This document shows positions 14,398 through 22,910 of a stretch of 64,000 nucleotides of DNA, one piece after another (the stretch's first letter is position 1; every line of letters starts with the position of its first letter). Position numbers and translations under genes: made by a program. Below the pieces are notes generated by a model. It saw only the letters and a list, made by a program, of their open reading frames with translations. It did no database searches and was not told where the DNA came from. Origin of the DNA: Lachnospiraceae bacterium (GTDB taxonomy: Bacteria > Bacillota > Clostridia > Lachnospirales > Lachnospiraceae); assembly GCA_017623295.1 (NCBI GenBank), contig JAGAPK010000028.1, forward strand, positions 1 through 64,000, written 5' to 3'.

Positions 14398-15165
14398 ATG
14401 ATGAAAGAAAATACGAGTAAAATAAGTACCCGGAAATTAAATTTGTATTACGGGGAGAATCATGCGTTAAAAGATATTGATATGGATATCCGGGCAAATG
14501 CGTTAACGGCATTTATCGGACCGAGTGGATGCGGAAAGTCCACTTTTTTGAAAACATTAAATCGTATGAACGATTTAATTGAGTGTGTTAGAATTGACGG
14601 AAACGTTTTTCTGGATGGTGAAGATATTTATGCACCAAAAGTAGATACAACATTGCTTCGTAAACGAGTAGGTATGGTATTTCAGCAGCCGAATCCGTTT
14701 CCGATGAGTATTTATGATAACATTGCTTACGGACCGAGAATTCACGGTATTAAGAATAAAGCAAAATTGGATGAAATTGTAGAAAACAGTCTTCGTGGTG
14801 CAGCCATATTTGATGAAGTAAAAGATCGGTTGAAAAAATCAGCGCTTGGACTTTCCGGAGGTCAGCAGCAGAGACTTTGTATTGCCAGAGCGTTGGCAGT
14901 AGAACCGGAAGTGCTTCTGATGGATGAGCCGACTTCAGCGTTAGACCCGATTTCTACGTTGAAAGTAGAAGAATTAATGATAGAGTTAAAGAAAAAATAT
15001 ACAGTCGTTGTAGTAACACACAATATGCAGCAGGCAGCACGTGTTTCCGATGATACAGCATTCTTCTTGGTTGGAGAAGTTGTTGAATTCGATTCTACGG
15101 ACAATATTTTCTCAAGACCGAAGGATAAGCGGACAGAAGACTATATTACCGGTAGATTTGGTTAA
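14398..15165 (+). CDS. pstB: Phosphate ABC transporter ATPase PstB
   Basis: This 255-residue ABC ATPase has Walker [10 protein letters not shown] (about 42-50), the Q-loop in [17 protein letters not shown] (the [10 protein letters not shown] run is diagnostic for PstB), signature LSGGQQQR, Walker B VLLMDEP and the H-loop VTHNM. It energises phosphate import through PstCA. Two adjacent ATG codons (14398 and 14401) share the AGAAAGGATT site, so the exact first residue is uncertain by one. Confidence 0.96.
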   Translation: MMKENTSKISTRKLNLYYGENHALKDIDMDIRANALTAFIGPSGCGKSTFLKTLNRMNDLIECVRIDGNVFLDGEDIYAPKVDTTLLRKRVGMVFQQPNPFPMSIYDNIAYGPRIHGIKNKAKLDEIVENSLRGAAIFDEVKDRLKKSALGLSGGQQQRLCIARALAVEPEVLLMDEPTSALDPISTLKVEELMIELKKKYTVVVVTHNMQQAARVSDDTAFFLVGEVVEFDSTDNIFSRPKDKRTEDYITGRFG

Positions 15166-15184
15166 TGGAAAGGAAAAAAAGAAG

Positions 15185-15847
15185 ATGTCACCTAGAACAG
15201 TATTTGAACATGAATTAGCAGAATTAAGAGAAGAATTGAAAAAAATGTGTTTTCAGGTAGAAGCAGTTTATGAAAATCTGTTTCAGGCAATGGAAGCACA
15301 GGATAAAGAACGTATCTTAGATATTTTGGAACAGGACAGTGTTGTGAACGATATGGAGAAAAAAGTGGAATATCGTTGCTTGTCTTTGATTACGAAGCAG
15401 CATCCGGTTGCCAGAGATTTGCGTATGGTATCAGCAAGCTTAAAAGTGGTAACAGATATAAAACGTGTTGGTGATCATGTAGTTGATATGGCAGAATTGA
15501 TTTTGCGTATGCAGATGAAAGACTTGACACAATTTTCCAGCCATATGCCGGAAATGATTGAAGCTACCAAACAATTATTCCATGATGCAGTAGGAGTATT
15601 CCTTCGTAGAAATCAGGAAGAAGCAGAGAAGGTAATCGCCGGTGATGACAAAGTTGATGATTTATTTAATAAAGTAAAAGAAGATTTGGTAGAGCTGCTT
15701 CGAACGGAAAAAGCAGATGCCGATGACTGTATTGATGTATTGCTTCTTGACAAATATCTTGAAAAAATCGGCGATCATGCAGTCAACGTAGCCGAATGGG
15801 AAATCTTCCAGGAAACCGGCAACATGTGTAACACACGCCTACTGTGA
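15185..15847 (+). CDS. phoU: Phosphate signalling protein PhoU
   Basis: The 220-residue protein consists of two related three-helix bundles whose metal-binding signatures are visible as VTDIKRVGDHVVDMAE (first half) and YLEKIGDHAVNVAEW (second half). PhoU connects the Pst transporter to the PhoR-type kinase and keeps the response off when phosphate is plentiful. The start at 15185 follows GGAAAGG; an open frame back to 15041 overlaps pstB and is rejected. Confidence 0.95.
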   Translation: MSPRTVFEHELAELREELKKMCFQVEAVYENLFQAMEAQDKERILDILEQDSVVNDMEKKVEYRCLSLITKQHPVARDLRMVSASLKVVTDIKRVGDHVVDMAELILRMQMKDLTQFSSHMPEMIEATKQLFHDAVGVFLRRNQEEAEKVIAGDDKVDDLFNKVKEDLVELLRTEKADADDCIDVLLLDKYLEKIGDHAVNVAEWEIFQETGNMCNTRLL

Positions 15848-15855
15848 TTCGACTT

Positions 15856-15884
15856 TTTACATAGATTTTACATATAATTTACAA
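15856..15884 (+). promoter_or_regulatory. Pho-box-like repeats upstream of the Na/Pi cotransporter
   Basis: TTTACAT (15856), TTTACAT (15867) and TTTACAA (15878) begin 11 bases apart, the same spacing and core as the repeats before pstS. They lie directly after phoU and 79 bases before the next start, so the cotransporter probably has its own phosphate-regulated promoter. Confidence 0.7.
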
Positions 15885-15962
15885 ACTTTTGGTGGTGCGA
15901 CGGATAAATCCATGATAATTTCAAATTATATAACATAGGAAAATATATAATTGGAGGCTATT

Positions 15963-17735
15963 ATGGATTTCTTTGGTGTACTTACGATGGTAGGCGGCTT
16001 GGCGTTATTCCTTTACGGAATGCAGGTACTTGGAGATGGATTGTCCAAAGTATCAGGAGGTCGCTTGGAACAAATTTTGGAGAAATTGACAAACAATAAA
16101 CTGAAGGCAGTTTTGCTTGGAGCCGGTGTAACCGCAGTAATTCAATCATCCTCGGCGACAACGGTTATGGTTGTTGGTTTCGTTAACTCCGGTATCATGA
16201 AGCTGTCGCAGGCAATTGGTATTATTATGGGTGCCAATATCGGTACGACAGCAACTTCATGGATTCTTAGTTTGTCTGGTATCGAAAGCGGCAATTTCTT
16301 CATTAAATTGTTAAAGCCGTCTTCTTTTTCACCGATTCTGGCATTGATAGGTGTTGCTATTTTACTTTTTTCCAAAAAAGAAAAGAAGAAAAACATAGCA
16401 CTTATTTTAGTAGGTTTTGCTGTCTTGATGTTTGGTATGGATACGATGTCCAATGCAGTAAAACCGCTTGCTGACGTGCCGGAATTTACCAATATTTTAT
16501 TGATGTTCTCCAATCCGATTCTTGGACTGCTTGCAGGACTTGTATTAACAGCGGTTATTCAGAGTTCTTCCGCATCAGTTGGTATTTTACAGGCACTTTG
16601 TGCAACCGGAGCAGTATCCTACGGAACAGCAATCCCGATTATCATGGGACAGAATATTGGTACATGTATTACTGCGCTTCTTTCTTCCATTGGAACATCC
16701 AAGAATGCCAGAAGAGCCGCTATTGTACACTTATACTTTAACATAATTGGAACCACTGTATTTATGCTTGTTTTCTATGGTTTAAATGCATTTATTGATT
16801 TTGCCTTTTTAAATCAGGCGGCAGAAGCATATGGAATCGCAGTTGTGCATAGTGTGTTTAATATTTTTGCAACTTGTCTGTTACTTCCATTTTCAAACGG
16901 TTTAGAGAAATTGGCAAATCTGACAATCAAAGATGATATTTCTGAAAATGTGGTAATTCGCCATATTGATGAGGATATTAAAACATTGGACAGCCGTTTC
17001 ATCAACAACCCTGGTCTTGCTATGGAACAGTGTAGAAAGGTTGCTTCTAACATGGCAGATACGGCTAAAGATTCCTATATGCGTGCTATGGGATTATTGC
17101 AGGGATATAATGAGAAAACAGCAGAAGATGTTATTCAGATGGAAAAAGATATCGACCGTTACGAAGATGTGATTGGTACTTACCTTTTAAAATTGGGTGG
17201 AAAACAGTTGTCAGAGAAGGATAGTCAGACTTCCATGTTATTTTTACAGTGTATCGGCGATTTCGAAAGAATATCCGATCATGCGGTCAGCATTGTAAAA
17301 TCTTTTGAAGAGATGAAAATGAAGGAACAGGAATTTTCAAATAAAGCACAGATAGAACTGGGAATTTTCACTCAGGCTGTCGCAGAAATGTTAAACAGTA
17401 CCTTGGAAGTTTTTGATAAGGAAGATGCGAAGCTGGCGTATGAAGTAGAATCTCTTTCAGCTGTTATTACGGAGCTTAGTGCAGAAGTAAGAAAACGTCA
17501 TATTAAGAGACTTCGCAAAGGTAAATGTACGATTGAGCTCGGTTTCCTTTTATCGGATATTGTTACAAGCTGTGAGCGAATTGCAGCGCACTGTTCTCAC
17601 ATTGTTGTGAGCGTTATGCAGGTAAGGGAAGAGTCCTTGGAAATGCATGGTTATATGGAAGATTTCAGAGAAAATGAAACGGCAGAATTTAAACAGTTAC
17701 AGAAGAACTTTAAGGAAAAATATGTTTTGCCGTAA
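15963..17735 (+). CDS. Na+/phosphate cotransporter with C-terminal PhoU-like domain
   Basis: The 590-residue protein has two inverted PNaS repeats marked by TAVIQSSSATTVMVVG (about residue 60) and TAVIQSSSASVGIL (about residue 200), each surrounded by TM segments, and from about residue 330 a soluble helical region with two PhoU-like halves (CIGDFERISDHAVSI). NptA/YjbB-type transporters of this build move phosphate with sodium and may export or import it. The ATG at 15963 follows TTGGAGG; the TTG at 15951 is not needed. It sits between phoU and the two-component pair, under its own Pho-box-like repeats. Confidence 0.93.
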   Translation: MDFFGVLTMVGGLALFLYGMQVLGDGLSKVSGGRLEQILEKLTNNKLKAVLLGAGVTAVIQSSSATTVMVVGFVNSGIMKLSQAIGIIMGANIGTTATSWILSLSGIESGNFFIKLLKPSSFSPILALIGVAILLFSKKEKKKNIALILVGFAVLMFGMDTMSNAVKPLADVPEFTNILLMFSNPILGLLAGLVLTAVIQSSSASVGILQALCATGAVSYGTAIPIIMGQNIGTCITALLSSIGTSKNARRAAIVHLYFNIIGTTVFMLVFYGLNAFIDFAFLNQAAEAYGIAVVHSVFNIFATCLLLPFSNGLEKLANLTIKDDISENVVIRHIDEDIKTLDSRFINNPGLAMEQCRKVASNMADTAKDSYMRAMGLLQGYNEKTAEDVIQMEKDIDRYEDVIGTYLLKLGGKQLSEKDSQTSMLFLQCIGDFERISDHAVSIVKSFEEMKMKEQEFSNKAQIELGIFTQAVAEMLNSTLEVFDKEDAKLAYEVESLSAVITELSAEVRKRHIKRLRKGKCTIELGFLLSDIVTSCERIAAHCSHIVVSVMQVREESLEMHGYMEDFRENETAEFKQLQKNFKEKYVLP

Positions 17736-17743
17736 AGTGAGTA

Positions 17744-17752
17744 TGGTATACT
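17744..17752 (+). promoter_or_regulatory. Extended -10 promoter candidate for the PhoP/PhoR pair
   Basis: TGG followed by TATACT (17747-17752) forms an extended -10, 22 bases before the regulator's start. The -35 region (TTTTGC, 16 bases upstream) is poor, as is common with extended -10 elements. Confidence 0.4.
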
Positions 17753-17773
17753 AGTGTTTGGGAGTTGATTGCA

Positions 17774-18457
17774 GTGAGCAAAATTTATATTGTTGAGGAT
17801 GACAGAAATATCAGTGAAATTGAAAGTTTTTCTCTAAAAAACAGCGGATATGATGTTTCTGTTTATGAGAATGCGCATGATTTTTATGATGCACTGGATA
17901 AGTCAGTGCCGAATTTGGTACTGTTAGATATTATGCTTCCGGATGAAGGCGGACTTGCCATTGTTGAGAAGCTTAGAAAAAATCCTGTTACGAAGAAGAT
18001 TCCGATTATTCTGGTAACAGCGAAGACAACTGAAATGGATAAAGTAAAAGGATTGGATGCAGGAGCAGACGATTACTTGACGAAGCCCTTTGGGGTTATG
18101 GAATTGATTTCCCGTGTGAAGGCTTTGCTTCGTAGAAGCGGTGAGAGTAATGAGGATAAGTGTCTTACGATTGGCAGGATTTTTCTGGATAGTGAAAGAC
18201 ATGCAGTGTATGTGGACAGTAAATTGTGTGAATTGACGTATAAAGAATATGAACTTTTGAAAATGTTAATGTTAAATGCCGGCATTGTAACAAGCAGGGA
18301 TGCAATCTTAAATCAGGTCTGGGGAGTAGATTTTCAGGGAGAATCCAGAACACTGGATATGCATATTAAAACCTTGCGTCAGAAGCTTGGAGAAGCAGGC
18401 GGCATGATTAAGACAGTTCGAAACGTGGGTTATATTTTGGACAGCATGATTGAATAA
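17774..18457 (+). CDS. PhoP/PhoB-type OmpR-family response regulator
   Basis: This 227-residue protein has a receiver domain (acidic VEDD at 7-10, phospho-acceptor Asp in LVLLDIMLPDEGG, conserved Lys in YLTKPFG) and a C-terminal winged helix (ELTYKEYELLKMLM, RTLDMHIKTLRQKLG). The GTG at 17774 lies ten bases after GGAG; the TTG at 17765 is too close to that site. Position after pst-phoU and before a PhoR-like kinase suggests it controls the phosphate response and binds the TTTACAT repeats. Confidence 0.92.
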   Translation: MSKIYIVEDDRNISEIESFSLKNSGYDVSVYENAHDFYDALDKSVPNLVLLDIMLPDEGGLAIVEKLRKNPVTKKIPIILVTAKTTEMDKVKGLDAGADDYLTKPFGVMELISRVKALLRRSGESNEDKCLTIGRIFLDSERHAVYVDSKLCELTYKEYELLKMLMLNAGIVTSRDAILNQVWGVDFQGESRTLDMHIKTLRQKLGEAGGMIKTVRNVGYILDSMIE

Positions 18458-18469
18458 GAGGACAGAAAA

Positions 18470-19828
18470 GTGAAGAAAAAAATTAACAGGCAATTGTTGC
18501 TGATTTCTTCAATGGCAGTCATTATTACATTGATTCTTGTGGTCTCAGTTTTTTATCGGCTTTTTCAGCAGCAGGTAATAGACGATTTGAAAACATATGC
18601 ACATGTTCTTGCGAGTATTGAAAATCAGGAAGAAGGAGAACAGGTAAGTTACGGTTCTTCTGTCGAAGATGTCCGTATTACGATTATTAATGCAAAAGGT
18701 ATTGTTGTGTATGATAGTAATGCTTCGGTTGAAGAAATGGATAACCATGCTGAACGCCCAGAAGTGGTTGAGGCCTTAGAAAATGGCGAAGGACAGTCGA
18801 TACGTCAATCCAGTACGATGAAGATGAATACATATTATTATACGATTCTTCTGAATGATGGTAATGTACTTCGTGTAGCAAGAGAGTCTCATAGTATCTG
18901 GAGTATCATTTATAATGCTTTGCCGGTTATTTTGGTAACCTTATTGGTCCTTTTTGTAGTCTGTGTTGGATTATCAAGATTTATTACGAAAAGTCTGGTA
19001 GGACCGATTGAAGAAATGGCAGCGGACATGGACCATATGGAAAATGTAAGTGTCTATGAAGAACTGGTGCCGTTTGCAGAAACCATTCAGCAGCAGCATG
19101 AAGCTATTTTAAAAAACGCAAATATGCGGCAGGAATTTACGGCCAATGTTTCGCATGAGCTGAAAACCCCGCTTGCAGCGATTTCAGGATATTCAGAATT
19201 GATTGAAAGTGGAATGGCATCGGGAGAGGATGTCGTTCGTTTTGCATCAGGTATTCATCAGAGTGCGAATCGATTGCTGGTTTTGATAAATGATATTATT
19301 CGATTATCAGAATTGGATGTCATGGATCAGGAAGTTCCTTTTGAAACGATTAGTTTGTATGATATCGCAAGAGATAGTGTCGATATGCTTCAGGTAAGGG
19401 CGGAAAATAGAAGTGTTATTTTGACAATGGAGGGAAATCCGTGTAATATTTTAGGTGACCGTCAGATGATTGAAGAATTGATTTATAATCTGTGCGATAA
19501 CGCAATCTGTTATAACAATGTAGGCGGAAGCGTGCATGTGATTGTAGAAATGCGAAACGGGCATCCGGTTCTGGAAGTAAAAGATACCGGTATCGGTATT
19601 CCGGAAAAGCATCAGGAGAGAATTTTCGAGCGTTTCTATCGTGTGGATAAGAGCCGTTCCAAATCAACCGGCGGAACCGGACTGGGACTTGCAATCGTAA
19701 AACATATTGTGGCGGTTCACAATGCTACGATAGAACTTAAGAGTGAAGTAGGTAAAGGAACTGACATTACGATTACATTTCAGGAATTGTCGTCAGACAC
19801 AGTGAGCAGTCCGAAAGATGCGGAGTAA
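18470..19828 (+). CDS. PhoR-like sensor histidine kinase
   Basis: This 452-residue membrane kinase starts at GTG 18470. It has an N-terminal TM helix (about 9-28), an extracellular region of roughly 115 residues, a second TM (about 148-168), a HAMP-like linker, the dimerisation and phospho-acceptor segment NVSHELKTPLAAISGY with its conserved His, and an HATPase with an N box (NLCDNAICYN), DTGIGIP and GGTGLGLAIV. No PAS domain is evident between HAMP and the His domain, unlike many PhoR proteins. It is 12 bases from the regulator gene and is surely its partner; phosphate sensing is inferred from location. Confidence 0.9.
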   Translation: MKKKINRQLLLISSMAVIITLILVVSVFYRLFQQQVIDDLKTYAHVLASIENQEEGEQVSYGSSVEDVRITIINAKGIVVYDSNASVEEMDNHAERPEVVEALENGEGQSIRQSSTMKMNTYYYTILLNDGNVLRVARESHSIWSIIYNALPVILVTLLVLFVVCVGLSRFITKSLVGPIEEMAADMDHMENVSVYEELVPFAETIQQQHEAILKNANMRQEFTANVSHELKTPLAAISGYSELIESGMASGEDVVRFASGIHQSANRLLVLINDIIRLSELDVMDQEVPFETISLYDIARDSVDMLQVRAENRSVILTMEGNPCNILGDRQMIEELIYNLCDNAICYNNVGGSVHVIVEMRNGHPVLEVKDTGIGIPEKHQERIFERFYRVDKSRSKSTGGTGLGLAIVKHIVAVHNATIELKSEVGKGTDITITFQELSSDTVSSPKDAE

Positions 19829-19850
19829 TTGCTAAGGAGTGGAGAGAAAG

Positions 19851-20870
19851 ATGACATATCAGGAAATTCTGGAAAATGCCAGAGGATGCATTGGAAATTA
19901 TTGTAAGGCATGTCCTGTTTGTAATGGAAGAGCATGTAAAAATCAGATACCGGGTCCAGGTTCTAAAGGAATGGGTGACACGGCAGCGAGAAATTTTGAC
20001 AAATGGCAGGAAATTCGGGTAAACATGGATACACTTTGTGAAAACAGAGTGCCGGATACTACATTGGAATTATTTGGACATACTTTTGCCTATCCATTTT
20101 TTGCAGGCCCGGTGGGAGCAGTAAATTTACATTATGGAACGAAGTATGACGATTTATCCTATAATGCGGTTATGCTGAAAACATGTGTAGAAAACGGTAT
20201 TGCGGCATTTACCGGTGATGGAACCAACCCGGATGTAGTAATACAGGCAGCCAAAGCGATTGCAGAAGTTGGTGGACAGGGAATTCCAACCATTAAGCCT
20301 TGGAATCTGGATACCATTAAAGAAAAAGTGAATTTATGCAAAGAAGCAGGCTGTTTTGCAGTAGCGATGGATGTGGATGCAGCTGGGCTTCCTTTCTTAA
20401 AAAATATGACACCACCGGCAGGCAGTAAGAGCGTAGACGAATTAAAAGAGATTGTGAAGATAGCGGGAATGCCTTTTATCGTAAAAGGTGTTATGACAGC
20501 AAAAGGTGCTTTGAAAGCGAGAGAAGCTGGCGCGGCAGCAATCGTTGTCAGCAATCACGGTGGTCGTGTTTTAGACCAGTGCCCGGCAACTGCAGAAGTG
20601 CTTGTAGAGATAGCAGATGCCCTGAAAGGCAGTGACGTAAAGATTCTTGTTGATGGTGGAATCCGAAGCGGTACGGACATCTTCAAAGCGCTGGCAATGG
20701 GAGCAGATGGCGTTCTGATTTGCAGACCGTTTGTAACAGCGGCTTATGGCGGTGGTGCAGAGGGCATTAAAACTTACATTGAGAAGTTAGCAGGAGAATT
20801 AAAAGATACTATGTCTATGTGTGGCGCAGGAAGCCTTGCGGAAATTACAAGAGATATGGTGCGTATCTAA
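19851..20870 (+). CDS. FMN-dependent alpha-hydroxy-acid oxidizing protein
   Basis: This 339-residue TIM-barrel enzyme carries VVSNHGGRVLD (active-site His and Arg of the lactate/glycolate oxidase family) and ILVDGGIRSGTDIFKAL followed by GADGVLICRP (FMN phosphate binding). Family members oxidise 2-hydroxyacids to 2-oxoacids. The N-terminus has five closely spaced cysteines (C11, C16, C19, C22 and C27 in GCIGNYCKACPVCNGRAC), which classical oxidases lack. This could bind a metal or an iron-sulphur cluster. The start at 19851 follows AAGGAGTGGAGAG; a GTG at 19839 overlaps that site. The substrate is not evident. Confidence 0.87.
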   Translation: MTYQEILENARGCIGNYCKACPVCNGRACKNQIPGPGSKGMGDTAARNFDKWQEIRVNMDTLCENRVPDTTLELFGHTFAYPFFAGPVGAVNLHYGTKYDDLSYNAVMLKTCVENGIAAFTGDGTNPDVVIQAAKAIAEVGGQGIPTIKPWNLDTIKEKVNLCKEAGCFAVAMDVDAAGLPFLKNMTPPAGSKSVDELKEIVKIAGMPFIVKGVMTAKGALKAREAGAAAIVVSNHGGRVLDQCPATAEVLVEIADALKGSDVKILVDGGIRSGTDIFKALAMGADGVLICRPFVTAAYGGGAEGIKTYIEKLAGELKDTMSMCGAGSLAEITRDMVRI

Positions 20871-20923
20871 TAAAGAATAGATGCGAGAAACAGATAAAAA
20901 TGGAATGAAATAATGTAGATTAG

Positions 20924-20960
20924 AAAACCCTGATATAAGAATTACTTATATTGGGGTTTT
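20924..20960 (+). terminator. Terminator after the hydroxy-acid enzyme gene
   Basis: AAAACCCTGATATAAG (20924-20939) pairs with CTTATATTGGGGTTTT (20945-20960) with two mismatched or wobble positions. The right arm ends in Ts followed by GT. Confidence 0.65.
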
Positions 20961-21009
20961 GTAGTAATGAATGGATATCGATACATCATTCATAACAAAA
21001 TTTCTCCCG

Positions 21010-21037
21010 TTGACAACACTGCTCTTTAATTTATGAT
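21010..21037 (+). promoter_or_regulatory. Strong sigma-A promoter for the coiled-coil gene
   Basis: A perfect TTGACA (21010-21015) is followed after 16 bases by TATGAT (21032-21037). The expected start is about 60 bases before the ATG at 21104. Confidence 0.7.
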
Positions 21038-21053
21038 GCATTTTTCCGATATA
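21027..21053 (+). promoter_or_regulatory. Possible flagellar sigma-28 (SigD) promoter
   Basis: TAAT (21027-21030), 15 bases, then CCGATATA (21046-21053) resembles the SigD/FliA consensus TAAA-N15-GCCGATAA. It overlaps the sigma-A promoter. The FliD-like protein encoded 3 kb downstream makes flagellar-type control worth considering, but no flagellar genes lie in the window. Confidence 0.4.
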
Positions 21054-21103
21054 AATAGCAAATATGCACGGAAGCATGGTCATAGCGACAGGGAGGTTTT
21101 GAT

Positions 21104-22168
21104 ATGGCAGTTATGTTTGTAAGAAATAATAATCATAGACAATTGGGAAATACCAATGAGAATGCGCTTGCCCGCAGAAATGAACGATTACAGAGTCAGA
21201 AAAATAGCCAGATGAAAAACGGTTCCATCTTTGCAGGAAATCTGAATCAGAAAGAGGACTCGTTTATCATGCGCAAGAAGCAGGCAATGAAAAAGGCGAT
21301 GAAGGTTGTCACAGATGCATGGACGAGCGAGAAAAAGATAGACCAGAATGTTGCGGATAGAAGACAAAATATTCAAGACAAGAAGCAACTGATGGAGGAA
21401 AATAACAGAATCATTCAGGACTATGAGCAGCAAAAAGAAGAACTGCAAAAGATGTATGGTGTAGAGGCAGACAGTCAGGAACAAAAAGATTTGGAATTGC
21501 TTGAGAAGCGTAATTATGCCATGAAGCATCCGGGTGAAGTGAGGCTGACTAAGGAAGAACAAGAACGACTTGCGGAGATTGCAGAACAACCGCTAACAGA
21601 GTATCAGCAGAGAGCTTTGGAAGTAGATAATTCGATTTTAATATATCAAAGTGAGATAGATGTGGCAAAGGAAGAAATCAGTGCAGACAGTGCCGCAATT
21701 ACTTCTATTAAAATAGAGCGTTTAAAGACACATACAATGGTTGATGCTACAAAAGAGGCAGAAGAAATCAAAGAGGCTGCCGGTAAAGAAGCAATTGGTA
21801 TGCTTGTGGGCGAAGCACAGGAGCATATTACGGAAGAACAGGAAGAGAAATACGAAGAAGCCAAGGAGAGGGCAGAAGAGAAAGAAAAACAAGAAGAAAA
21901 ACTGGAAGAAGTAAGAGAAGAGAAAGAAATCAAACAGGAAGAATTTACTTTGGAACAGGAACAGAAACGCGCTCAGGAAGAAGTACGGAAGCAACAGCAG
22001 GAAGAGAATGCCAAAGAGCAGGAAGAAATTCTGGAAAATGCTGCTGTATATGCAGAAGGCTCTTTGATAGATGCTTCACAGGTGCAGGCAGAAATCAAAG
22101 ACATGTTACATAAAATGAAGCTTCTGGAGGAAGATATTAAAGGGGCAGAAGTGGATGTAGAACTGTGA
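21104..22168 (+). CDS. Large coiled-coil protein of unknown function
   Basis: The 354-residue soluble protein follows GGGAGGT. After a basic N-terminal 45 residues rich in Asn and Arg, most of the chain is charged helix. Residues about 235-310 are almost only Glu, Lys, Gln and Arg (EEQEEKYEEAKERAEEKEKQ is typical), a strong coiled coil or single alpha-helix. There is no signal peptide, TM segment or known domain. It precedes a LytTR regulator and a GHKL kinase by 34 bases and may be co-transcribed with them. A sigma-A and a possible SigD promoter lie upstream. No function can be assigned. Confidence 0.75.
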   Translation: MAVMFVRNNNHRQLGNTNENALARRNERLQSQKNSQMKNGSIFAGNLNQKEDSFIMRKKQAMKKAMKVVTDAWTSEKKIDQNVADRRQNIQDKKQLMEENNRIIQDYEQQKEELQKMYGVEADSQEQKDLELLEKRNYAMKHPGEVRLTKEEQERLAEIAEQPLTEYQQRALEVDNSILIYQSEIDVAKEEISADSAAITSIKIERLKTHTMVDATKEAEEIKEAAGKEAIGMLVGEAQEHITEEQEEKYEEAKERAEEKEKQEEKLEEVREEKEIKQEEFTLEQEQKRAQEEVRKQQQEENAKEQEEILENAAVYAEGSLIDASQVQAEIKDMLHKMKLLEEDIKGAEVDVEL

Positions 22169-22202
22169 CGGTAAGCAGGAAGGAATATTGCTTGGGACGT
22201 AT

Positions 22203-22898
22203 ATGAATATTGCAGTATGTGATGATGAAATCAGAATTAGACAGGGCATAAGAGGGCTATTAGAGGAACAACTGAAAAATGTGATAATACAAGAATTTTC
22301 ATCGGGTGCGAAATTGCTAGAAGCGGTCAGACAAGGTTATCAGCCGGCGATTGCACTTTTGGATATTGCAATGGATGGACTTAGTGGAATGGAAACAGCC
22401 GAGAAGCTAAACGCTCAGTTGAATGTAATTATTATTTTTGTAACGGGAGTCAAAGAGCAGGTGTTTCACGCTTTTGATGTAGGGGCTTTTCATTATCTTT
22501 TGAAACCAATCAAAAAGGAAAAATTGCTATCGGTTATCAAGCGGGCTATTGCAGAGGCAGAAAAGAGAAACGAAGAGTCCAGATATATGTTGATAAAAAC
22601 GGCAGGAAGTTATCGCAGACTGGCAGTTTCGGATATTCTGTATGCAGAAAGTAGTGGAAGAAAAGTTATTCTTCATATGAAAAAGGAAGTGCTGGAATTC
22701 TATGGAAAGATGGATGAACTGGAGAAAAATCTTGGAGAAGGATTTTACCGTTGTCATCGGGGGTATCTTGTTTCTTTATCGGAAATCAAAGGATATGACA
22801 GTACAAGCATTACGATAAGCAACGAGGAACAGATATATCTTGCTAAACGAAAATATAGCGATTTTGTACAGGCATATTGCAGATTTTTACAGGAATAA
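22203..22898 (+). CDS. LytTR-family response regulator
   Basis: This 231-residue protein has a receiver domain (MNIAVCDDEIRIRQGI, phospho-Asp in ALLDIAMDGLSG, Lys in LLKPIKKEK) and a LytTR DNA-binding domain (DILYAESSGRKVILHMK, FYRCHRGYLVSLSEI) as in AgrA and VirR. Such regulators bind repeated sites in front of peptide-signalling, adhesion or surface genes. The ATG at 22203 matches the usual family start; the upstream TTG at 22188 is rejected. It is 12 bases before its partner kinase. Confidence 0.9.
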   Translation: MNIAVCDDEIRIRQGIRGLLEEQLKNVIIQEFSSGAKLLEAVRQGYQPAIALLDIAMDGLSGMETAEKLNAQLNVIIIFVTGVKEQVFHAFDVGAFHYLLKPIKKEKLLSVIKRAIAEAEKRNEESRYMLIKTAGSYRRLAVSDILYAESSGRKVILHMKKEVLEFYGKMDELEKNLGEGFYRCHRGYLVSLSEIKGYDSTSITISNEEQIYLAKRKYSDFVQAYCRFLQE

Positions 22899-22910
22899 GC
22901 AGGAAAAAAT

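Noticed and set aside
15041-15184. N-terminal extension of PhoU
   Set aside because: The frame is open but overlaps pstB completely and the added residues are the pstB end in another frame; the start at 15185 has the proper site.
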